Origin: Rheinheimera sp. SA_1
GTDB taxonomy: Bacteria > Pseudomonadota > Gammaproteobacteria > Enterobacterales > Alteromonadaceae
DNA length: 64,000 bases
Assembly: GCF_001669775.1 (NCBI RefSeq)
Contig: NZ_LXWK01000015.1
Location: 620,001-684,000 of the forward strand
Direction of reading: 5' to 3'
The notes under the pieces are model-generated. The model had not been told where the DNA came from. It saw only the letters and a list, made by a program, of their open reading frames with translations, and did no database searches. Every line of letters starts with the position of its first letter. Position 1 is the stretch's first letter. A program made the translations under genes and the position numbers. This document shows positions 26,626-34,933 of this stretch, piece after piece.

Positions 26626-27177
26626 ATGACCCAACAAGACACAACATCGCAGTTTGAAGAAATACTCCGGCGTCCGGCCCATCCGGAGGGTGATAATTTG
26701 TGGGCTTTTGTTGTTTTGCCCGAATTCGCCAGTGCCAAACTTCCAAGGCGTGGCAGGACGTCCATCGAAGGTTCAATCAACGGACATGCCTTCCAGACCA
26801 CGCTGGAGCCGGATGGACAATTAAGTCATTGGCTGCGGCTGAACGAAGATTTACTGAAAACCGCAGGCTTAAACTTCGGCGATATTGCCAGGTTCGAAAT
26901 TATGGCGGTCGCAGAAGAGCCGGAACCAGAAATTCCGGCGGATTTGTATCACGCGCTACAAGCTGCGCCTGCCGCCCGGGCCGTTTGGGACGACACCACT
27001 CCCCTCGCCCGGCTGGACTGGATCCACTGGGTAACGTCAGCCAAACAAGCCAAAACCCGGCAGAAACGGATCCTCGAGGCTTGTGACAAGCTCAGCTCCG
27101 GCCAGCGGCGGGTTTGTTGTTTTGACCCCTCAGGGTATTACAGCAAAGCCTTTTGTGCGCCCAAAGCTGCGGACTAG
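26626..27177 (+). CDS. YdeI/OmdA-like protein with DUF1905 domain
   Basis: The 183-residue product has an N-terminal DUF1905 barrel (FVVLPEFASAKLPRRGRTSIEGSINGHAFQTTLEPDGQLSHWLRLNEDLLKTAGLNFGD) and a C-terminal YdeI/OmpD-associated segment (LYHALQAAPAARAVWDDTTPLARLDWIHWVTSAKQAKTRQKRI). The family is widespread and is named for a proposed link to bacteriocin or peptide resistance in enterobacteria, but its biochemical role is not settled. It has no signal peptide and should be cytoplasmic. The gene stands alone and converges on the His-rich periplasmic protein gene, with only 17 bp between them. Confidence 0.85.
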   Translation: MTQQDTTSQFEEILRRPAHPEGDNLWAFVVLPEFASAKLPRRGRTSIEGSINGHAFQTTLEPDGQLSHWLRLNEDLLKTAGLNFGDIARFEIMAVAEEPEPEIPADLYHALQAAPAARAVWDDTTPLARLDWIHWVTSAKQAKTRQKRILEACDKLSSGQRRVCCFDPSGYYSKAFCAPKAAD

Positions 27178-27194
27178 CACTATTGTTAGTGTTG

Positions 27195-27863
27195 TTACTG
27201 ACTTAGATCGGCGGTTTCCAGATAGAGCTGCTTGGCAGAAATACCCATCGCCTGCAGCAGCTGCAATGTGGCTGCGCCGTCAGTAGTAGCCAAAGTGACC
27301 GGCGTTGGCGGTAACTGGGGTAGCTGTAAAATCTGATCAAAACTAGGCGCAGCCGCGATGCGATGTAGCAAAAAGTGGTTACCCGCCACACTGAACACGT
27401 CATATTGAGCGTTCGTAGCAATGCTGAGCTGTTGTAACGGCCGACGGTATAACTGGCGGGCAAAAGTAAGCTGAATATTGTCCAGCCATAACCGTCCACC
27501 CCGTTCAAAATGCCCCTGATACACCGCAGCACCGATATCAAAAGTCTTACCTTCAATTAGCAGACGTAAATCAAAATTTTGCGGCAGCAGCGTCAGTTGC
27601 TGGCCAGCACCTAATAACGCCAGCACTGCCTTCTGTTCGGCCGCTGGCAATGCCAACTGATACACCAACTGATAATCATGCGGCGCCCGGTACAGCGGTA
27701 GATGTGAAGCCAGCACGGTATCTCCGGCAGCAAATAACACCATGCCATGGCTGCCGACATAGCTGTGCTGTTTGTGCTCGTGTTTGTGTTTGTCTTCGTG
27801 CTCAGTGGCAGTCAGCGATATGGGCATGCAACAGAGGATGAATAGTAGGGAGAATATGCGCAT
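27195..27863 (-). CDS. Periplasmic protein of unknown function with His-rich N-terminus
   Basis: The 222-residue product has a signal peptide (MRIFSLLFILCCMPISLTA). The mature protein starts with a His/Lys/Glu-rich stretch (EHEDKHKHEHKQHSYVGSHG) able to bind transition metals such as zinc, nickel or copper. The rest, with the conserved-looking MVLFAAGDTVLASHLPLYRAPHDYQLVYQ and LWLDNIQLTF segments, matches no family I can name. The N-terminal pattern is like that of metal-handling periplasmic proteins, but the absence of neighbouring metal genes leaves the role open. The Shine-Dalgarno (AAAGG) is reasonable. Confidence 0.7.
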   Translation of the reverse strand: MRIFSLLFILCCMPISLTATEHEDKHKHEHKQHSYVGSHGMVLFAAGDTVLASHLPLYRAPHDYQLVYQLALPAAEQKAVLALLGAGQQLTLLPQNFDLRLLIEGKTFDIGAAVYQGHFERGGRLWLDNIQLTFARQLYRRPLQQLSIATNAQYDVFSVAGNHFLLHRIAAAPSFDQILQLPQLPPTPVTLATTDGAATLQLLQAMGISAKQLYLETADLSQ

Positions 27864-27976
27864 TGATGAGACCTTTTGGGCATAGATAGATGCGGAATAG
27901 TGTATCAGTCGGTTGCTGAAACTTGAAACTCACAGCGCAGTGCCTGAATGGCAAAGCTGCTGCTTTGATTGCTTTT

Positions 27977-28186
27977 AAGAGCGTTTCGCCTGTGGCGAGT
28001 TACTTATTTTGCTTCGCCAAAATAAGTAACCAACAAAAGGCGACCCCTGATCGCTCGAAAGCCCGGAAGTTTGTCTCGATTTTGAGGCAACTGCGCAAAC
28101 TCGCGGTTCGCTAACGTCGAACCGCTCAAACAGTGCGCAGTTTTAAAACCTCAAAACCGGCCACCCCCCCGGCTCGCTTTACGGGG
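27977..28186 (+). repeat. Structured ~210-bp repeat, unit 2, left subtype (L2)
   Basis: It is the same orientation and subtype as L1 (GGAAGTTTGTCTCG marker, CCGGCTCG end). Stem I is identical to L1. The nested stems read TTTTGAGG/CCTCAAAA, AACTGCGC/GCGCAGTT and GCGGTTCG/CGAACCGC, so two stems differ from L1 on both arms yet still pair. Confidence 0.9.
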
Positions 28187-28480
28187 CGGAAAAGCGGGTC
28201 GAAAGTAGCTTTGTGCAAGAAGATAACATCACGATTAATTTTGCGCTGCCCAAAACTCCTTATTTGAAATCGCCATTAAAAATAACTTATTTCCTGCGGT
28301 ATATACTTACAGTTAGAGAGTTTTTACACACAGAGTCATAAAAAAATCTATCTTTTGTTTCATTTAATTTATACGCAACATGCCGTTGAAAACATAGCCA
28401 AACTAAGATAGCGTAAGTTATTACGATCGCATTAAATATGCATAATATTTAATTTAAAAAATATTTGAAGGTAATTTTTC
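28187..28480. other. AT-rich leader between repeat L2 and the DUF2971 gene
   Basis: These 294 bp become steadily AT-richer than the flanking genome and contain no gene. They should hold the promoter of the DUF2971 gene, whose GAAGG Shine-Dalgarno lies 9 nt before its ATG. Confidence 0.5.
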
Positions 28481-29065
28481 ATGCTTCTATATAAATACCG
28501 TGCAATTGATGACTTGTGGCAGTCTCTTGATATCGTATTTAATAATAGAGTCTGGTGTTCAAAATGGGGTTCGTTAAATGATCCTTTAGAAGGCAGGTAT
28601 TATTCATCTCTCGGAAGCGATTTTGATAATCACGTAAATGGCAAGCGTGATGAATGGAGAATTTGCGCTCTGTCTAAGTCAATAGATAATTTTTTATTAT
28701 GGTCTCATTATGCATCGAGCCATAAAGGAATAGCCATTGAAATAGACATTCCCGAACATCATATAGATTTGGCAAAGATCGTTTATAGCCCTTTTGGTCC
28801 AATGTTTACTCATGTAAGCGATAGTTTGAAGGGACAAAGAAACTTACTGGAAATCAAAACTAAGGAATGGGAATATGAAGAAGAGTACAGGATAATCTGT
28901 AAAGATGAATTTTTCCAGATCCCGAATCCAATCAAAAAAATATACTTAGGCCCCAGGGTTCCACATGAAAGAAGTCTAATCTTGAGGCAAATTTTACCCC
29001 CTAATATACAGCTAATAAAAATGAAAATTAATGATTATCAAGGTACTGTTGTACCAGAAATCTGA
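28481..29065 (+). CDS. DUF2971 domain protein, AT-rich cargo between inverted repeats
   Basis: The 194-residue product shows the DUF2971 pattern: YKYRAIDDLWQSLDIVFNNRVWCSKWGSLNDPLEGRY at the start, then RICALSKSIDNFLLWSHYASSHKGIAIEIDI, and EWEYEEEYRII near the C-terminus. The family is common in accessory and mobile DNA, often with phage-defence or stress genes, but has no defined activity. Base composition and codon use are far more AT-rich than in all neighbours up to 47 kb, indicating transfer. The gene is bracketed by L2 (291 bp upstream) and the inverted R2 (85 bp downstream), as if it were the cargo of a cassette-like unit. Confidence 0.85.
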   Translation: MLLYKYRAIDDLWQSLDIVFNNRVWCSKWGSLNDPLEGRYYSSLGSDFDNHVNGKRDEWRICALSKSIDNFLLWSHYASSHKGIAIEIDIPEHHIDLAKIVYSPFGPMFTHVSDSLKGQRNLLEIKTKEWEYEEEYRIICKDEFFQIPNPIKKIYLGPRVPHERSLILRQILPPNIQLIKMKINDYQGTVVPEI

Positions 29066-29149
29066 CAATTGTGGGCGCAGAGCAGAACAAAATTAGGCTC
29101 CTCTTCACACCCAATGTGAAAAATCCAAAAGTAAGCTTGTGCTCTTCAT

Positions 29150-29354
29150 CCCCGTAAAGCGAGCCGCTTTAAAATCGGCGGTTTGAGGTTTTAAAACTGC
29201 GCACTGTTTGAGCGATTTGACGTTAGCAAATCGCGAGTTTGCGCAGTTGCCTCAAACTGTTGATTTTATTGCGGGCTTTCGAGCGATCCGGGGTCGCCTT
29301 TTGTTGGTTACTTATTTTGGCGAAGCAAAATAAGTAACTCGCCGTAGGCGAAAC
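29150..29354 (-). repeat. Structured ~210-bp repeat, unit 2, right subtype (R2)
   Basis: Inverted relative to L2, and carries the right-subtype markers shared with R1 (GCAATAAAATCAACAG, CGATTTTAAAGCGGCTCG in L orientation). Its nested stems read TTTGAGG/CCTCAAA, AACTGCGC/GCGCAGTT and GCGATTTG/CAAATCGC; stem I matches L1 and L2. The outer end merges with GC-rich short hairpins (29395-29445, for example TACACCC/GGGTGTA). Confidence 0.9.
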
Positions 29355-29472
29355 CCGCGCAACGCAGTTGTTAATCAACGAAATCGGTGGCCCCGTGGCG
29401 TACTACCCTTCGGGTGAGTACACCCTACTTTTGGGTGTATGCAGTAGAGCAACCGTTGATTGCCCACAACAT

Positions 29473-29508
29473 AAAAAAAGCCGGTGCATGAAAACATGAA
29501 CCGGCTTT
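29473..29508 (-). terminator. Rho-independent terminator of the second M28 peptidase gene
   Basis: AAAGCCGGT and ACCGGCTTT form a 9-bp stem with inner CATG/CATG pairing. On the minus strand it is followed by a run of seven T, placing the terminator about 80 bp after the M28 stop codon. Confidence 0.85.
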
Positions 29509-29589
29509 GAAAGCACTTTGGGCGATGGCGCTGCGCTTATCGCCCCTACTTATTTATAAAAAACAATAAATTAAGCAACAGCAACGCTG

Positions 29590-31329
29590 TTACTTAACGT
29601 CAGCCCGAGAAGCATCCCGCGCTGCGCGGAACTCTTTCCCTTCATACCAATTCGGCCAGGATTCAGAGTTAGCTAACTCGAGACCAACCCGGTAGTACAG
29701 GAATAAATCTTGCTGTGCGCCGGACAAGTCCCAGTTTTCGTTATATTCGTCTTCTACTTTATGGTAGCAACAGGTGTTGAAGTTTTTCGCTTGCGCCAGG
29801 CCCCATTCTTTGCCGTTGGCGACGCTATCAACACCGCCTTTGGCGTACAGCATTGGCACGCCGGCTTTAGCCAGGTTGAAGTGGTCTGAGCGGTAGTATG
29901 AACCTGCGGCCGGATTTGGCTCTGGCGCGACATACCGGCCCTGCTCTTTGGTGTATTTTTCTAAAATCACTTCCAGCTCAGAATTGCCTTTACCAACGAC
30001 AACCATATCTTTCATCGGACCATGGACATTCATCACGTCCATGTTGATGCCAGCGACGGTTTTATTCAGCGGAAACAATGGGTTTTTCGCATACCATGCC
30101 GAGCCCAGCAGACCACGTTCTTCCGCAGTCACTGCGACAAAAGCCACGCTGCGTTTTGGTTTTGGCTGAGATGCATAATATTCGGCCAATGCCATCAGGC
30201 CGCCAGTGCCGGAAGCGTTATCGACTGCGCCGTTAAACACTTTGTTTTTCGGGTTAGAGAAATCAACACCCAGGTGATCCCAGTGCGCCATATAGAGCAC
30301 CACTTCATCCGGTTTTTCGCTGCCTTCAATAAAACCAGCCACGTTGCCAGACGTCAGTTCACGCACGTTGTTTTTCACGCTGACTGAAGCTTTGATATTC
30401 AGTGGCACCGGCGTGAAATCTTTGCTCAGCGCTTTTTTACGCATTGAATCAATGGTTTCACCCACACCGGCAAACAAGGTTTGCGCAGATTCTGTGGTTA
30501 CCCAGCCTTCGATGGCCGAGCGGTCGGCATTTTTATTCGGGTTAATCAGGTCAAATTTGGTGGCTGAGCCGCCGGCAACTACATGCCAGCCGTACGAGGC
30601 TGCATCGGTTTCATGGACGATGAGTGCCATCGCCGCACCTTGCCGGGCCGCTTCTTCAAACTTGTAAGTCCAGCGACCGTAGTAGGTCATGGCGTCGCCG
30701 GTGAACAGGTTTGGATCCTTAGTCGCAAAACCCGGATCATTGACAAACATCACCACGGTTTTGCCTTTGACGTCCAGGCCTTCGTAGTCGTTCCAGTTAT
30801 ATTCCGGTGCCACAATGCCGTAACCGACAAACACCATGTCAGATTCTTTCACTTCTGAAAGTTCGGTGACGCGGGTGGTCCAGGTGAACATTTGCTCACG
30901 GTATTTAAATTCCGCCGGTGCTTTTTCGCCCGTGAACGTCATGCTGGAGACTTCTTTCGGGTCAATTTGCACCAACTGCACCGGCTGGACAAAACTGTCG
31001 CCGGACAGTGGCTTTAAGCCGATTTTTTTAAAGTGTTCCGAGATATAAGCCAGTGTCAGCTCTTCGCCTTTGGTGGCTGGCGCGCGGCCCTGAAATTCGT
31101 CAGAAGATAAGGTTTTGATGTATTCGCCCAGTTTTGGGTTCATCAAAGTGTCGACTAAGGCAGTGGCTGCTGCTTCAGTGGTCGCAGTTGCGGCCGGTGT
31201 GGCAGCTGGTGTTGCTGGTGTTGTTTGAGCAGCCTGCTCAGTCGGCTTAGGCGGCTCAGAACAAGCAGCCAGGCCAAGGCAGGCGGTCAGCGCCAGCGAT
31301 GTTCCTGAAAACCAAAAATTCGCTTTCAT
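29590..31329 (-). CDS. M28 family zinc aminopeptidase with PA domain, lipoprotein (copy 2)
   Basis: The 579-residue product starts at ATG 31329 with GGAG 6 nt upstream. The N-terminus is a lipoprotein signal (lipobox LGLAAC, Cys23) followed by a low-complexity Ala/Thr/Pro linker, so the enzyme is tethered, unlike copy 1. PA and catalytic domains follow, with MAHWDHLGV, GAVDNASGTG, TAEERGLLGS, INMDVMN and YRSDHFNLA giving the metal and catalytic positions. Long stretches are identical to the copy at 20588-22273 (for example GKTVVMFVNDPGFAT and YYGRWTYKFEEAARQGAA). The two therefore arose by duplication, with 7.3 kb of other genes and both repeat pairs now between or beside them. Confidence 0.94.
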   Translation of the reverse strand: MKANFWFSGTSLALTACLGLAACSEPPKPTEQAAQTTPATPAATPAATATTEAAATALVDTLMNPKLGEYIKTLSSDEFQGRAPATKGEELTLAYISEHFKKIGLKPLSGDSFVQPVQLVQIDPKEVSSMTFTGEKAPAEFKYREQMFTWTTRVTELSEVKESDMVFVGYGIVAPEYNWNDYEGLDVKGKTVVMFVNDPGFATKDPNLFTGDAMTYYGRWTYKFEEAARQGAAMALIVHETDAASYGWHVVAGGSATKFDLINPNKNADRSAIEGWVTTESAQTLFAGVGETIDSMRKKALSKDFTPVPLNIKASVSVKNNVRELTSGNVAGFIEGSEKPDEVVLYMAHWDHLGVDFSNPKNKVFNGAVDNASGTGGLMALAEYYASQPKPKRSVAFVAVTAEERGLLGSAWYAKNPLFPLNKTVAGINMDVMNVHGPMKDMVVVGKGNSELEVILEKYTKEQGRYVAPEPNPAAGSYYRSDHFNLAKAGVPMLYAKGGVDSVANGKEWGLAQAKNFNTCCYHKVEDEYNENWDLSGAQQDLFLYYRVGLELANSESWPNWYEGKEFRAARDASRADVK

Positions 31330-31536
31330 TCAAAGCTCCGTGGTTGTTATTCGAATTTTATTAGAATGGCCGGTTGCAGCTGGCAGCACTGAATGTTGTC
31401 CATTCTCTGGTCGCCAGACCACGCGGTAAGCCGATGGTAACGCAGCGCCGGAGTGCTTGGCTAGTCTGTCTGACGCAGCCAGCTCTGGCTTTACCTCAGC
31501 CCGCCACTTTTGCGGCAGGCTCAGCAAGTGCAGCGC

Positions 31537-32142
31537 TTATTGATGTCCCCAAGGCGTTGGCGGCATGGCCACTGGTTTGGTTAAATCAAATTCAACTTCA
31601 AATTCACGGCCTTCACGTTTTAAGCCATAGCGGTACACTTGACCGGGGATAATTTCGACAAACCAGGTGTTGCCGGAAGATGCTTTCATATTGTTGGCAG
31701 CGAACATGGTTTTAGAATGTTGATCCACCGGAAACGCCTGTTTGTTAGCAGTGCCCGGGTTTGCGGTATCACCGCCGTACATGGTGACTTTATCTGAAGA
31801 ACCGTCCTGATGACGATGATCGTGTTTTAAGCGCAGGCCATTGCTGATTTTAGTAATGACCCAGGTTCTGGAATGATCGTCGCCGACGTGAAACGGCACT
31901 TTGAGCTCGGTATCGCTGCATTCACGGACATGCATCACCATTGTTTTACTCAGCATCTCTTTGTCGCTGTCGTTACTTTTCACCAGTTTGCCGGCAAAAG
32001 CCTGGCCACAATAGGCTTTAATCTGGTCAAAAAATTGTTGTTGTGCAGTAGGTAAAGCGTGCGCCGTTGCATGATCGTGGGCAACAGCCCCAGCCGACAA
32101 CAACATCAAACTGGTAAAAATAGCGGTACGATGAAATTTCAT
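31537..32142 (-). CDS. Secreted protein of unknown function with His-rich start
   Basis: The ATG at 32142 follows a good GGAGAAG Shine-Dalgarno and begins a signal peptide (MKFHRTAIFTSLMLLSAGAVA). The mature part opens with HDHATAHA and includes FDQIKAYCGQAFAGKLVKSNDSDKEM, RTWVITKISNGLRLKHDHRHQDGSSDKVTMYGGDT and FAANNMKASSGNTWFVEIIPGQVYRYGLKREGREFEVEFDLTKPV. The whole reads like a conserved periplasmic family seen in Alteromonadales, but I cannot assign a function. About 201 residues. Two Cys (C in YCGQ and RECSD) could form a disulfide. It may share an upstream region with the convergent or divergent genes near 32.2 kb, but no operon partner is evident. Confidence 0.75.
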   Translation of the reverse strand: MKFHRTAIFTSLMLLSAGAVAHDHATAHALPTAQQQFFDQIKAYCGQAFAGKLVKSNDSDKEMLSKTMVMHVRECSDTELKVPFHVGDDHSRTWVITKISNGLRLKHDHRHQDGSSDKVTMYGGDTANPGTANKQAFPVDQHSKTMFAANNMKASSGNTWFVEIIPGQVYRYGLKREGREFEVEFDLTKPVAMPPTPWGHQ

Positions 32143-32304
32143 AACTTCTCCTTTTTCCCGACTATAACCAGCTGTGTCTGTCACGGCAACCTCAGATCAG
32201 GCATTAGTTGCGGAACCCACTTCGTACACCTTCCCCTGAATTGGTGACAGCAGCTGTAGAATTAGCCATACTGAATTTACTTCATACCAGCGGACCCGGT
32301 CACC

Positions 32305-32580
32305 ATGCCAGCCCTGCCCTCACCACGGCTATTGATGGGAATTTTTGCCAAAGCCGAAAATTTTGGTCGTATAGCCGACACGCCTTTTGGCATTGGCTAT
32401 CAGCTGCAGGGCCTGGCCGTTGCCGTCAGTTTTTTTGGTCATCATGTCTATTTTGGCTATCAACAGGCGGTGCTGGTGCTAGCCAATGAAAGTCAGGTCA
32501 GTTTTGCCGAAGCCGATCATCCCGCCAATCGCGATTTACTCGATAAAATTTATGCCATTGATCACCAATATAGCCAGTAA
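32305..32580 (+). CDS. Possible small hypothetical protein
   Basis: An open frame of 91 codons (possible internal starts at 32335) with a protein-like composition (IFAKAENFGRIADTPFGIGYQLQGLAVAVSFFGHHVYFGYQ, ending DLLDKIYAIDHQYSQ). No convincing Shine-Dalgarno precedes it and I recognise no family. It lies between the divergent secreted protein and the GH13 gene; the remaining bases of this 580-bp gap show no other feature. Confidence 0.35.
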   Translation: MPALPSPRLLMGIFAKAENFGRIADTPFGIGYQLQGLAVAVSFFGHHVYFGYQQAVLVLANESQVSFAEADHPANRDLLDKIYAIDHQYSQ

Positions 32581-32723
32581 CCAGCCGCGCCTCGGCGTTG
32601 ATACCAAGGCGGATGACTATCTGGAATGCAACCTGGATTGCAATGCAAACGTATGCAGGATCGGCGTTGGTCGTAGGCTTTGTGCTAGCATAAAACCAAA
32701 CCTGTCAGCGATGAACGCAATAA

Positions 32724-34640
32724 ATGAACAAATTCAAATGGTTAACTGTCATTTCGTCCACAGCATTAACGCTGATGGCATGTAATCCAGCGAGCGAAAC
32801 CAAGCCGGCGGCACCTCAAGCTATCTCCACTGCGGCGACTGGCACAGCGGCTGCAACCCCAGAGAAACCCACAAATTTAACCGGAAAAGTAGTTGTTTAT
32901 CAGGCCTTTACCCGCTTATTTGGCAACAGCAACACCACTAATCAGCGGTTTGGCACCGCGGCGCAAAACGGCGTTGGTAAATTGAATGATATTAACGATG
33001 CGGCGCTGATTAGCCTCAAAGCGATGGGCGTGTCGCATTTATGGTTAACCGGTGTACCACACCATGCGCTGGTCGCTGATTACAGCGCTTTTGGCATCAG
33101 TGCCGACGACCCGGATGTGATTAAAGGCCGCGCCGGCTCACCTTATGCGGTGAAAGATTATTACAGTGTGAATCCGGATTTGGCGGTCGATCCCGCCAAA
33201 CGCCTCGAAGAATTTAAAGCATTGATTGACCGTGCACATCTGCATGGCATTAAAGTGGTTATCGACATAGTTCCAAACCATGTGGCGCGCCGTTATGAAT
33301 CGCTGGGCAAACCTGCCGGCGTGCGCGATTTTGGCGCTGATGATAACACCACAGTTGCATACAGCAAACACAACAACTTCTATTATGTCCCTGGCCAAGC
33401 CTTTGAATTGCCAGATATTCCTGCCGAATTTAGCCCGCTTGGCGAAGAAAAACATCCACTGAAAGACGGTAAATTCGCCGAAATGCCAGCCAAATGGACC
33501 GGCAATGGTGCCCGCGCCGCCAAACCCGATTTTAACGACTGGTATGAAACGGTGAAAATTAACTACGGCGTCAAACCAGACGGCAGCTACGATTTTGAGC
33601 GTTTACCAACCGACTACGCCAGCAAGGACCACGCGGCGCATGCCGCCTTCTGGCAAGGCAAAGATTTACCCAATTCCTGGTTAAAGTTCCGCGATATTAC
33701 CCACTACTGGCTAGCGCTTGGCGTTGATGGCTTTCGCTTTGATATGGCAGAAATGGTGCCGGTGGAATTCTGGAGCTTTTTAAATAGCAGCATCAAATTG
33801 CAAAACCCAGATGCGTTGCTGTTGGCGGAAGTATATCAGCCGCAGTTATATCGCGATTATGTGCAGCTCGGCAAAATGGATTATCTGTACGACAAAGTAG
33901 GCTTTTACGACAGCTTAAAGCGGCTGATGCAAGGTAAAGGTGCTGGATCTGAAGTACTGGCCAAACAAGCGGAAGTGGCTGATATCGACCAACATATGCT
34001 GAAGTTTCTGGAAAACCACGACGAGCAGCGGATCGCCAGCCCGGAATTTGCAGGCTTGGCCGAAAAAGGCCAACCGGCGATGGTGGTGTCGACCTTGATC
34101 GGCAAAGCGCCAACCTTGTTGTATTTTGGTCAGGAAGTGGGTGAAGCCGGTGCTTTAGATGCCGGTTTTGGCAAGCCAAGCAGAACCAGCATTTTTGACT
34201 ACGTTGGTGTGCCGGCACATCAGGGCTGGCTCAATGGCGGCAAATACGATGGCGGTGGTTTAACCGCTGAGCAAACTGCGTTGCGCACTTTTTATCAGCA
34301 ATTGCTGAAATTCAGCAGTGAAGCGAGCGCGCTGCAAGGCGAGTTTGTTTCATTACATCAACTGAATCTAACAAGCCCAGGCTATAGCGAACAACAACTA
34401 AGCTTTGCCCGATTTGATGATAAACAACAGTTGTTGGTGGTGAGTAATTTTGCGGATCAGCCGGTGAGTTTTAACCTGCAATTGCCGGCAGATTTAATCA
34501 AAACCTGGCAACTATCTGAAACATCTGCAGTTTTTACTGACCTCTTCAGCCAGCAACAGCAGAGCACCAACCCGGCGCAGCAGCATAGCCTGACCATCGA
34601 ATTACCGGCCTTGGGATCGGTGGTGTTGCAGCGAAAATAA
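32724..34640 (+). CDS. GH13 alpha-amylase family lipoprotein
   Basis: The 638-residue product has a lipoprotein signal (lipobox TLMAC, Cys20) and an Ala/Thr/Pro linker, then a GH13 TIM barrel. The conserved regions are VVIDIVPNHV (region I), DGFRFDMAEM with nucleophile D340 (region II), LLAEVYQP with acid/base E369 (region III) and FLENHDEQRI with H432-D433 (region IV). A C-terminal beta domain (about 540-635) follows. It should hydrolyse or rearrange alpha-glucans or maltooligosaccharides at the outer membrane or in the periplasm. No sugar transporter adjoins it. The start lacks a strong Shine-Dalgarno. Confidence 0.93.
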   Translation: MNKFKWLTVISSTALTLMACNPASETKPAAPQAISTAATGTAAATPEKPTNLTGKVVVYQAFTRLFGNSNTTNQRFGTAAQNGVGKLNDINDAALISLKAMGVSHLWLTGVPHHALVADYSAFGISADDPDVIKGRAGSPYAVKDYYSVNPDLAVDPAKRLEEFKALIDRAHLHGIKVVIDIVPNHVARRYESLGKPAGVRDFGADDNTTVAYSKHNNFYYVPGQAFELPDIPAEFSPLGEEKHPLKDGKFAEMPAKWTGNGARAAKPDFNDWYETVKINYGVKPDGSYDFERLPTDYASKDHAAHAAFWQGKDLPNSWLKFRDITHYWLALGVDGFRFDMAEMVPVEFWSFLNSSIKLQNPDALLLAEVYQPQLYRDYVQLGKMDYLYDKVGFYDSLKRLMQGKGAGSEVLAKQAEVADIDQHMLKFLENHDEQRIASPEFAGLAEKGQPAMVVSTLIGKAPTLLYFGQEVGEAGALDAGFGKPSRTSIFDYVGVPAHQGWLNGGKYDGGGLTAEQTALRTFYQQLLKFSSEASALQGEFVSLHQLNLTSPGYSEQQLSFARFDDKQQLLVVSNFADQPVSFNLQLPADLIKTWQLSETSAVFTDLFSQQQQSTNPAQQHSLTIELPALGSVVLQRK

Positions 34641-34675
34641 ATAACCAATCCCACGCTTGTGTTAGCTACCGCACA

Positions 34676-34698
34676 GACGGCGACGCTAAATCGCCGTC
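34676..34698 (+). terminator. Hairpin after the GH13 gene, possible terminator
   Basis: GACGGCGA and TCGCCGTC form an 8-bp perfect stem around a 7-nt loop, 35 bp after the GH13 stop codon. No T-run follows, so rho-independent function is uncertain. Confidence 0.4.
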
Positions 34699-34734
34699 AC
34701 TATCTCTGCCTCTATTCATTACAGACGACAATTC

Positions 34735-34881
34735 ATGCTAAAAACAATTGCGATAATTTTATTAATCTTATGGGTGCTGGGTTTTGTATCCCCGCTGGCG
34801 ATAGGCAATTTGCTGCACATTTTATTAGTGTTTGCAGTGGTGCTGTTTCTGGTTGATGTCATTCAGGGTCGGCGATTGTAA
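34735..34881 (+). CDS. Lmo0937-type small membrane protein (DUF5670)
   Basis: This 48-residue ORF (MLKTIAIILLILWVLGFVSPLAIGNLLHILLVFAVVLFLVDVIQGRRL) has two hydrophobic helices separated by a short SPLAIGN turn and ends in a positively charged tail. The pattern TIAIILLILWVLG...G.LLHILLVFAVVLFL...QGRR is that of the lmo0937 family of small membrane proteins, found across Gram-positive and Gram-negative bacteria. Their function is not known; some are stress-induced. No strong Shine-Dalgarno is apparent, but the family match supports the call. Confidence 0.8.
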   Translation: MLKTIAIILLILWVLGFVSPLAIGNLLHILLVFAVVLFLVDVIQGRRL

Positions 34882-34933
34882 TAAAGCCCGAGCAGCAATT
34901 CAGCGAGGCCTGCGCTCGTGGTTGTGGCTCAGG

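Noticed and set aside
22703-28114. Short frames inside the structured repeats that share peptide text such as KATPDRSKAR.
   Set aside because: They are read from the repeat DNA and reproduce its hairpin sequence in one frame; they lack Shine-Dalgarno sites and start in unique flanks. The similarity is of the repeat, not of a protein family.
22323-29354. CRISPR interpretation of the repeats.
   Set aside because: There are only four long copies, not short regularly spaced ones, and no cas genes.
29390-29470. Possible tRNA or small RNA in the hairpin-rich stretch beside repeat R2.
   Set aside because: The small stems do not form a tRNA cloverleaf and no promoter-terminator pair brackets them; it may still be part of the repeat's outer end.
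31330-31536. Overlapping short frames on both strands between the M28 and secreted protein genes.
   Set aside because: They lack ribosome sites and their translations are unlike proteins; the DNA has the composition of an ordinary spacer.
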